A stretch of DNA of 14,846 nucleotides from Pseudomonadota bacterium (GTDB lineage: Bacteria; Pseudomonadota; Gammaproteobacteria; Burkholderiales; Gallionellaceae). The stretch is from positions 1 to 14,846 of the forward strand of contig JAJXTL010000063.1 in NCBI GenBank assembly GCA_021783855.1, read 5' to 3'. Below are positions 1-5,114 of the stretch, piece by piece. Position 1 is the stretch's first letter; every line of letters starts with the position of its first letter. The notes beneath the pieces are model-generated. The model was not told where the DNA came from. It was given only the letters and a program-made list of their open reading frames with translations, and made no database searches. A program made the position numbers and the translations under genes.

Positions 1-280
1 GCAGCGTATGAAACTCGGCTGCATCCTTGAATTTAGGCTGACCGTTCTCGTCTTTGAGCTCGGTAAAGCGTGGAATAATACCGCCGCCGTAACCGAATAC
101 ACCGACCGTACCGCCCTTCCAATAACCTTTTGTATCTGCATAGGAGGCCTCAAGCTGGCCCAGCAGATCGACAACCATATCTTTATCTTTGGCCAGATCT
201 TTAAGACCTGTTATAAAACTGGGCCATGGGCCGGACTCGAGCTGATCGAGATTGGGAGTGTCATGCGGTTTCTTTGCCAT
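1..280 (-). CDS. dsrA: Dissimilatory sulfite reductase alpha subunit DsrA, N-terminal part (runs off the left edge)
   Basis: Reading the minus strand from the ATG at 280-278 gives 93 residues that run off the window. The protein begins MAKKPHDTPNLDQLESGPWPS and contains the family hallmarks LLGQLE, KGYWKGGTV, FGYGGGIIPRFTEL and DAAEFHTL, which I recognise as the N-terminus of DsrA. DsrA pairs with DsrB in a cytoplasmic siroheme/[4Fe-4S] enzyme; in sulfur oxidisers it oxidises sulfane sulfur presented on DsrC to sulfite. The siroheme and cluster ligands lie beyond the window. A good ribosome site (AAAGGA, 7-8 bases upstream) supports this start. It is transcribed away from the operon at 584-3783, so 281-583 is a shared divergent control region. 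The oxidative direction is inferred from the TusA, DsrE and Soe neighbours, not from this fragment. Confidence 0.95.
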   Translation of the reverse strand, partial: MAKKPHDTPNLDQLESGPWPSFITGLKDLAKDKDMVVDLLGQLEASYADTKGYWKGGTVGVFGYGGGIIPRFTELKDENGQPKFKDAAEFHTL

Positions 281-459
281 AATTTTTCCTTTCAGTTAGC
301 GTACCAAGTGCCCCAGTGCGGGCAATTGAATACTAAAGACCCGATGAAGGCTGGGACCAGCGGTTCAAACGATTAATCAGATCAGGCTCTGCCGGTAGCC
401 GGCGCGCCCATTTTCTAAATGTCCGAGCATATTACGACGGTTATAGCCTGCAAACTATC

Positions 460-495
460 ACCCGTAGCGGGTATCGTTAATAACCCTAACGGGTT
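460..495. promoter_or_regulatory. Double-dyad candidate operator, copy A (dsrA side)
   Basis: Two inverted repeats lie side by side: ACCC-N5-GGGT at 460-472 and AACCC-N4-GGGTT at 482-495. On the minus strand the pattern is AACCC-N4-GGGTTAT-N8-CCC-N5-GGGT. The same 36-base arrangement with identical spacing occurs at 11017-11052 upstream of tusA-dsrE2. The dyad centres are about 22 bases apart, close to two helical turns, as expected for two protein dimers on one DNA face. The element ends 25 bases before the -10 box at 521, where an activator could replace a missing -35. Repeat structure and spacing are seen directly; the operator role is inferred. Confidence 0.65.
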
Positions 496-520
496 GCATC
501 AGGTGTTCCGCAGTAGCATT

Positions 521-526
521 TATAAT
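521..526 (+). promoter_or_regulatory. Candidate -10 box for the plus-strand operon
   Basis: A perfect TATAAT lies 58 bases before the first ATG of the operon (584). The best -35 candidate, TTGCAT at 494-499, is 21 bases away, too far for an ordinary sigma-70 promoter, and overlaps the end of the double-dyad element. A strong -10 with a weak -35 next to an operator suggests an activator-dependent promoter, with the proximal dyad centred near -44 if transcription starts around 533. Confidence 0.5.
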
Positions 527-583
527 TGCATCTACTAAGGATATACTCCAGACAAAATATTACCGGCTAATCGTGAATACATT

Positions 584-808
584 ATGGCGCAAATTATCAG
601 TTTGGCGAAATTTAAAGTCCCACTCGGCAATCAGGAGATAGATTTACAGCAAATAGACCATGTCGAAGGCGGCATGAGTCTGATGCGCATCCGTATCCGC
701 GAAGCCAAACGCTTCACCATTTTTGACATCGACCCCCAGACCGCAAGGCTATGGGCTAAAGCCATGAATGAATGGGCCGACACTCAGGATGCAACCGCTA
801 ATGAATAG
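584..808 (+). CDS. Small conserved-looking protein of unknown function (74 aa)
   Basis: I do not recognise a named family. The 74-residue protein has no signal peptide or membrane segment and no cysteine. It looks like a small cytoplasmic alpha/beta domain: strands around residues 8-22 and 33-50 (the latter MRIRIREAKRFTIFDID) followed by a helix (TARLWAKAMNEWAD). It is the first gene of the operon divergent from dsrA, about 50 bases after a likely transcription start. The ribosome site is weak. Its stop at 806-808 overlaps the preferred ATG of the Cas6-like gene at 801, suggesting translational coupling. By position it probably shares a function with the RAMP protein or the DsrC paralog, but nothing in the sequence proves this. 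Coding potential is supported by the overlap and the regular amino-acid composition. Confidence 0.75.
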   Translation: MAQIISLAKFKVPLGNQEIDLQQIDHVEGGMSLMRIRIREAKRFTIFDIDPQTARLWAKAMNEWADTQDATANE

Positions 809-1403
809 CGCTCGACCGGAAATGATAGACGCGGTTTACGATATCAGCGGCGAGTTGATACCTGCCAATTATCATTACGCATTATGGGATGCACTGGTTC
901 GTCATGTTCCGGCACTTGCGGAGGACACACTGGTTGGCGTCATCCCGTTGCGCACTTCAAGCAGCGAAGCCGGTATGCTGTTGCCCAGGCGCAGCAAGCT
1001 GGTGTTGCGTCTGACTCCCTCGCTGGCCAACGATTTCGAGAATTTGTCCGGACAGCGTCTGGATATTGGAAGCTGCACACTACAACTGGGCAGCGGAAAA
1101 TTGCGCAAGATACAGTCTTACCCCACTTTGCATGCGCATCTGGTAACGGGTTGCGAAGACGAAGTCACCTTTTTGCAAGATGTCACCACGCGACTGGCTG
1201 AGCTGGGTATAGTCGGAAATCTGCTTTGCGGCATGCGCAATAGCACGCAGGCTGGCAATCGTTTGATTCACGGCTATAGCCTGGTAATACACGATCTTAA
1301 ACCGGAAGATTCACTGCTTTTGCAATACACGGGATTGGGCGCCGACCGCCGATATGGCTGCGGCATTTTTATACCCTACAAGGTCATCACCGATCTTAAC
1401 TGA
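801..1403 (+). CDS. Cas6-family (Cas6/Cmx6-like) RAMP protein, no CRISPR array nearby
   Basis: The 200-residue protein resembles the Cas6/Cmx6 (subtype MYXAN) branch of the RAMP superfamily, whose members bind and usually cut CRISPR repeat RNA. Visible signs are an N-terminal segment with the family's look (VYDISGELIPANYHYALWDAL, residues 12-32 in this numbering, including H25 as a possible catalytic histidine), a central basic strand with RRSKLVLRL, and above all the C-terminal glycine-rich loop GLGADRRYGCGIF (178-190), the RAMP signature. Length is typical of Cmx6. ATG 801 overlaps the upstream stop and has AGGA about 12 bases before it; an in-frame ATG at 768 would overlap the upstream gene deeply, and ATG 822 is also possible. 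No repeat array, cas3, cas5, cas7 or cas8 gene is present. The family call is from motif recognition; RNA cleavage and target are unknown. Confidence 0.78.
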   Translation: MNSARPEMIDAVYDISGELIPANYHYALWDALVRHVPALAEDTLVGVIPLRTSSSEAGMLLPRRSKLVLRLTPSLANDFENLSGQRLDIGSCTLQLGSGKLRKIQSYPTLHAHLVTGCEDEVTFLQDVTTRLAELGIVGNLLCGMRNSTQAGNRLIHGYSLVIHDLKPEDSLLLQYTGLGADRRYGCGIFIPYKVITDLN

Positions 1404-1438
1404 TGGCGGCGAGGGATTTTCATTAAAAGGAAGAAACG

Positions 1439-1768
1439 ATGGGATACATAGTTGCAGGAGTCGAACTTGAAACAGACGCAGACGGTTATTTGCTGGAGGC
1501 GGATTACAGCGAAGAAGTGGTTGGCGTAATCGCCGCTGCCGAAGGGATAGAACTGACACCCAGACACTGGGAGATTATCAATTTCATGCGCGAACAATAC
1601 CGTGAGCATGGGGCTACGCCAAATTTCCGCAACATGCTCAAGGCCGTCAATGAATTCTGGCCTGAAGCCGACAGCAAGGCGCTGTATGACCTGTTTCCTA
1701 TCGGGCCTGCCAAACAAGGCGCAAAGGTTGCCGGCTTGCCTCAACCGTTGGGCAAAGGCGGATACTGA
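1439..1768 (+). CDS. DsrC/TusE-family paralog lacking both redox cysteines (RspA type)
   Basis: The 109-residue protein is clearly of the DsrC/TusE/RspA fold. It has the family core LTPRHWEIINFMREQYREHG (about 39-58), the PNFRNMLK segment (61-68) and the C-terminal arm KQGAKVAGLPQPLGKGGY. In true DsrC this arm reads like KQACKIAGLPKPTGC, carrying two cysteines ten residues apart. Here those positions are A95 and K106, and the protein has no cysteine at all. It therefore cannot form the DsrC trisulfide or carry persulfide like TusE. Cysteine-less members have been grouped as RspA (regulatory sulfur-related proteins), and DsrC itself has a helix-turn-helix-like part and has been reported to bind a dsr upstream region. 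A strong AAGGAAG ribosome site precedes the ATG. A role in controlling the adjacent dsr promoter is inference; a structural or adaptor role is equally open. Confidence 0.9.
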   Translation: MGYIVAGVELETDADGYLLEADYSEEVVGVIAAAEGIELTPRHWEIINFMREQYREHGATPNFRNMLKAVNEFWPEADSKALYDLFPIGPAKQGAKVAGLPQPLGKGGY

Positions 1769-1810
1769 CCCCTGCCTGCCACCTTTTGGAAACCAACAGG
1801 ACATCTGAAT

Positions 1811-2296
1811 ATGAGCCATCAAAATTTGCACACCAATGTCACACTGGATATGCGTGGCCTTAGCTGCCCGGCACCGCTGCTCGGCGCCAAACGCATCATC
1901 AGCGATCTGGAGAACGAACAAATTCTCCTGCTGATGTCTGACTGCCCCGGCACCGGCGACGATCTTTTCGCCTGGGCGGAGCAGACTCACAACCAGGTAC
2001 TGAAAACCGAAGCGCTGCCTGATGGCGGAACCGCTTACTATGTGCGTAAGGGCACAGGTGAGTCGGTTAAAGCTAACGTCATTCTTGATATTCGCAATGT
2101 CGTCTGCCCCGGACCTATCATCGAAGCCAAAAAACTGCTGAACGGCATGAATTCCGGAGAGGTGCTCAAACTGGTCAGCAATTGTCCGGGCATACATTCC
2201 GACATCGTCGATTGGGCCCACGCGACCAAAGTGAAAATCGTCGACACTTCCGAAATCGCCGCGGATGTTTATGCCTTCTTCCTGGAAAAAGGTTAA
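1811..2296 (+). CDS. Tandem TusA-domain sulfur carrier (two fused TusA domains)
   Basis: Two complete TusA-like domains are joined in 161 residues. Domain 1 (about 10-80) begins LDMRGLSCPAP with C19 in the CPxP motif; domain 2 (about 90-160) begins LDIRNVVCPGP with C99. TusA proteins carry persulfide sulfur on that cysteine and pass it to DsrE-type partners or DsrC. Each domain has a second cysteine at the matching place (SDCPG, C45; SNCPG, C125), like the second cysteine of the single-domain TusA at 10688-10915. The repeat arose by duplication and fusion, and the two halves are now clearly diverged. No signal peptide is visible, so it is cytoplasmic. AGGA lies 10 bases before the ATG. The gene sits 42 bases after the DsrC paralog and 6 bases before the next gene, within one operon. 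Donor and acceptor are not visible from sequence. Confidence 0.93.
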   Translation: MSHQNLHTNVTLDMRGLSCPAPLLGAKRIISDLENEQILLLMSDCPGTGDDLFAWAEQTHNQVLKTEALPDGGTAYYVRKGTGESVKANVILDIRNVVCPGPIIEAKKLLNGMNSGEVLKLVSNCPGIHSDIVDWAHATKVKIVDTSEIAADVYAFFLEKG

Positions 2297-2302
2297 ATCC
2301 GA

Positions 2303-2911
2303 ATGCGCATTAAAAGCAACTGGTTCCAATCAGGCCGCGCACACACCCCGGAGGAACTTGCCGGGGCGGTCGCGTTTAACGTTTCGCGCATCGCCGAAAA
2401 TGCACTGAAAAATACCCGCCGCGCGAAATTCGAAGTCGCCATAGGTCCTCAATACTTTGCTTTTCTCGCCGAATTTCTGGTATTTCTCATCCAGGTCGCC
2501 GATCGCCTGGCCTATCGGCAGTTCCCTTCGGAAGATCGCGCGACATTCACCAGCGCACTGGCCAACCATGTGGCAGCAACGTATGCAGAGAATCAGAGCC
2601 GCCTGATGGGTGGTGAACTGAAATCATGCAAACAGCAGTTCATCGATACGCTCAATGGGCGCGCCGGAGAATATGCCGAGTTTGGCTATACCGAAAACGG
2701 GCCTGAGTTTGCTTTTTCCCGTTATCTCGCTTTTTGCATGGGTCAAATCATGGATGAAAAAGACAGTGGCTGGATCATCGATCAGATCATAAGTATCGAA
2801 GCGCCCAATGCGGTCGAGATGCTGGAAGGAAACTTCCGCAACCTGCTCGACAGCAAGCCACAGAAAGCCCGCCCTGTCCGGCGCCGCCTCACGCCTGCCA
2901 AGATCACATGA
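2303..2911 (+). CDS. Unknown 202-aa protein, mostly helical, dsr-linked
   Basis: I do not recognise this protein. It has 202 residues, no signal peptide and a basic tail (RPVRRRLTPAKIT). Segments such as YFAFLAEFLVFLIQVADRLAYR (about 50-71) and FSRYLAFCMGQIMD are amphipathic or hydrophobic helices, so a mainly alpha-helical, possibly membrane-associated protein is likely. Cysteines occur at about 109 and 144 but form no obvious metal motif. The start lies 6 bases after the tandem TusA stop, and its TGA overlaps the ATG of the dioxygenase gene (ATGA at 2908-2911), so it is almost certainly cotranscribed and translationally coupled. Its place between a sulfur carrier and a TauD-type oxygenase suggests a sulfur-related accessory role; no more can be claimed. 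Confidence 0.8.
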   Translation: MRIKSNWFQSGRAHTPEELAGAVAFNVSRIAENALKNTRRAKFEVAIGPQYFAFLAEFLVFLIQVADRLAYRQFPSEDRATFTSALANHVAATYAENQSRLMGGELKSCKQQFIDTLNGRAGEYAEFGYTENGPEFAFSRYLAFCMGQIMDEKDSGWIIDQIISIEAPNAVEMLEGNFRNLLDSKPQKARPVRRRLTPAKIT

Positions 2912-3783
2912 CCAATCCCTTCGACCTGGATAGCACAGACGCTTATCTGGGGTGGCGCGAGCGCAAGCTGGCACACGCCATCACCGATCATGACGAACTA
3001 ATCGTCGAAATCAACGACCCCTGTCAACTGACTGATACCGAACGTTCTGCATTACTGTCGCGCTGCCGTCGCAGCAATATGGTCGTGTATGCCGCACACA
3101 CCAATATAGACGAACACGGTCTGCAACGCCTGGGCGCACAACTGGGTCTCACAAGGCTGGACGCCAACTGGCTGGCGGGTGAGCAAGGCATCACGCGCAT
3201 CACCGTATGCAGGGAAGATGGACAACGGCAAGCTTACATTCCCTATACCGACCGCGCCATCAAGTGGCATACCGATGGTTACTACAACCCGAATGACCGG
3301 CAGATACGCGCCATGCTGCTGCATTGCGTAGAACGCGCAGGACAAGGCGGCGAAAACCGCGTGATGGATCACGAAATCGCCTATATGATGCTGCGCGATG
3401 CGAATATAGATTTTATCCGGGCGCTGTCTGCCATTGATGCCATGACCATCCCTGCACGCACCGATGAACAAGGCATCGCGCGTGCCGCACAGAGCGGCCC
3501 GGTATTTTTTGTCGATCCCGCAGATGGCGCACTGCACATGCGGTATACCGCACGCACCCGTAGCATTGAATGGAAACAGGACGACACTACGCTGGCCGCT
3601 GTCGCACTGCTGGAATGCCTGCTTTCATCCGATTCGCCCCACATCCACCGCTTGCAATTGGAGCCCCGCATGGGGTTGCTGTGCAACAACGTGCTGCATG
3701 ACCGCAGCGCATTCATCGATGACCCGGATATGCCGCGCTTGCTGTACCGGGCTCGCTATCTGGACAGATTAGCGGATTTTTGA
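2908..3783 (+). CDS. TauD/TfdA-family Fe(II)/2-oxoglutarate-dependent dioxygenase
   Basis: The 291-residue protein carries the iron-binding facial triad of the TauD/TfdA family: H121 and D123 in KWHTDGYY, and H264 in NNVLHDRSAF, with R266 two residues on as the likely 2-oxoglutarate carboxylate ligand. Family members hydroxylate a carbon next to a leaving group, for example taurine to aminoacetaldehyde and sulfite, but many act on unrelated substrates. The length is typical. The gene ends the operon divergent from dsrA and overlaps the previous gene by 4 bases. That setting makes an organosulfonate or other sulfur compound attractive, since released sulfite could feed the Soe enzyme or exporter encoded to the right. 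The family is confident; the substrate is unknown, and I would not name it tauD. Confidence 0.88.
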   Translation: MTNPFDLDSTDAYLGWRERKLAHAITDHDELIVEINDPCQLTDTERSALLSRCRRSNMVVYAAHTNIDEHGLQRLGAQLGLTRLDANWLAGEQGITRITVCREDGQRQAYIPYTDRAIKWHTDGYYNPNDRQIRAMLLHCVERAGQGGENRVMDHEIAYMMLRDANIDFIRALSAIDAMTIPARTDEQGIARAAQSGPVFFVDPADGALHMRYTARTRSIEWKQDDTTLAAVALLECLLSSDSPHIHRLQLEPRMGLLCNNVLHDRSAFIDDPDMPRLLYRARYLDRLADF

Positions 3784-3795
3784 TCGTAACCTTAT

Positions 3796-3822
3796 TCAAG
3801 TTTATGCAAATAATGCCGATAC
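3796..3822 (+). promoter_or_regulatory. Sigma-28 (FliA)-type promoter for the chemotaxis gene
   Basis: TCAAGTTT at 3796-3803 and GCCGATAC at 3815-3822 are separated by exactly 11 bases. The enteric FliA consensus is TAAAGTTT-N11-GCCGATAA, so 14 of 16 positions match with perfect spacing. It lies 45 bases before the transducer start, the class of gene FliA usually controls. The match is seen directly; the use of sigma-28 is inferred. Confidence 0.75.
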
Positions 3823-3867
3823 ACTCAATGGCCCTGTAGTTTAACCAACCGCTACAAAAGGATGACC

Positions 3868-5049
3868 ATGCCACAGAACTCGATACTCAAGCAAATCAAA
3901 TATTCTTTTCTGGGTTTCGGGCTGACAATGGGGATAATTTTTCCTTTCTACGCCAATTTCTTCGTTACCTGGAAAGCAGGCATGTTTCAGTGGTTCTCGC
4001 TGGGCTGCGTGGTCGCCGGCATCACCATCGGCTTCGTCAATCATGCGCTGCTCAAATGGCTGCTGATCAGCAAACTCCGCCTTGTTGCTGTTGCTGCAGA
4101 ACGCATACGTCAGGGCGATTTGCGCGAAGGCTGTGGCATACGCAGCAATGATACGGTGGGCGAGATCACGGAAGGATTCGACAGCATGGCCAGCGGTCTG
4201 CGCGAGACATTGCGCGAAATGGCGCAGTCAGCGAACTCTGTGGACACGACCGCACACGAGATCAGCACATCCATGCAGGCATTGGGCAGTACGATGGATG
4301 AATATCGCCAGAATTCGCACGAAATCGTCAATGTTATCAATGGAATGGCCGATGCCGCCAACTCCATCCTCAATTTGTCTGACGTCGCCCGCAGCAGCGC
4401 ATCTTCCGCCGACATACTGGTGCACAATGGCGTATCACAGGTTGGCAACACCGAAAAAGCGATCGCGGTGCTGGATGATGCCAGTCGCAAAATTTCAGCC
4501 AACGCCGCCAGCCTTGAGGGTAGCGCAAAAGAAGTCGAAACCGCCGTTTCCGCCATACGCGCCATTGCCGAGCAAACCAACCTGCTGGCCTTGAACGCCG
4601 CCATCGAAGCCGCACGGGCCGGTGAGCAGGGACGCGGCTTCGCAGTAGTAGCCGATGAAGTCAGAAAACTATCCGAACAGGCGGCACAAGCCACCACCCG
4701 TATCGACGCGGTGCTCAAGCGTGTGAGTGTCGATGTCGCCTCCACAGTCAGCATTTCGCAGGAAAATGCAACCGCCGTTCGTGACGGCCTGCAGGCAGCC
4801 AAATCCTCTTCCGAAACCTTCGTGCAGATAGAGCAGGCCACCTCGGCCATGAAAAAATCGGTCGAAGCCGTGCGCGAAGCAGCCGACGATCAACAAATGC
4901 TGGTCGGACTGGTACTCAACCGCATGGCGGAAAACCAGGCGCGCACCGATAACGTTGCAACATACGCCATGGCCGGCATTAACGATTCGGCGCGCATGAT
5001 AGAAGTTGCCCAACGACTTAACGATACGACTAAAAACTTCGTTGTCTGA
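3868..5049 (+). CDS. Methyl-accepting chemotaxis protein without a periplasmic sensor domain
   Basis: The 393-residue protein has two closely spaced membrane segments (about 14-33 and 40-60), then a HAMP-like linker (about 63-115, with [12 protein letters not shown]) and a long coiled-coil signalling domain. The signalling hairpin is canonical: [27 protein letters not shown] through [13 protein letters not shown] (about 232-272). It binds CheW/CheA and controls swimming or another Che-type output. Almost no periplasmic loop remains, so the signal is probably sensed in the membrane, through the HAMP region or via a partner. The C-terminus lacks a CheR-docking pentapeptide of the NWETF type. 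I prefer ATG 3868 because AAAGG is well spaced for it; ATG 3862 abuts that same motif. It has its own sigma-28-type promoter and is probably not part of the upstream operon. Confidence 0.92.
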   Translation: MPQNSILKQIKYSFLGFGLTMGIIFPFYANFFVTWKAGMFQWFSLGCVVAGITIGFVNHALLKWLLISKLRLVAVAAERIRQGDLREGCGIRSNDTVGEITEGFDSMASGLRETLREMAQSANSVDTTAHEISTSMQALGSTMDEYRQNSHEIVNVINGMADAANSILNLSDVARSSASSADILVHNGVSQVGNTEKAIAVLDDASRKISANAASLEGSAKEVETAVSAIRAIAEQTNLLALNAAIEAARAGEQGRGFAVVADEVRKLSEQAAQATTRIDAVLKRVSVDVASTVSISQENATAVRDGLQAAKSSSETFVQIEQATSAMKKSVEAVREAADDQQMLVGLVLNRMAENQARTDNVATYAMAGINDSARMIEVAQRLNDTTKNFVV

Positions 5050-5114
5050 GGGGACGAAGCCGGGTAACCGAAAAATGCACGGCGCAATCCCTGAATCGCT
5101 ACGCGAGTTTTACA

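Larger units (their letters stand above)
281..583. other. Divergent intergenic region between dsrA and the plus-strand operon
   Basis: These 303 bases hold no convincing gene; a plus-strand open frame crossing into them is a shadow of dsrA. The region carries the double-dyad element at 460-495, a consensus -10 box for the plus strand at 521-526, and on the minus strand a possible dsrA -10 (TATAAC, 445-440) starting 14 bases beyond the element. No good -35 box accompanies either -10. The dsrA leader from about 433 would be some 150 bases long. I see no clear riboswitch or terminator in it. Confidence 0.7.

Noticed and set aside
8..376. Plus-strand open frame at the left edge
   Set aside because: It lies antisense to the clear DsrA N-terminus at 1-280 and shows no family features.
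1439..1768. Calling the gene dsrC or tusE
   Set aside because: Both C-terminal cysteines are absent, so neither the DsrC nor the TusE function can be assigned.
1376..2329. Long 317-codon minus-strand open frame
   Set aside because: It is antisense to the DsrC paralog and tandem TusA genes, whose motifs are unmistakable; its translation looks like a codon-bias shadow.
281..3783. CRISPR array near the Cas6-like gene
   Set aside because: I looked for regularly spaced direct repeats in 281-583, the operon gaps and the remaining intergenic regions and saw none.
2908..3783. Naming the dioxygenase tauD
   Set aside because: The iron triad defines the family but not taurine specificity, and no tauABC transporter genes are adjacent.
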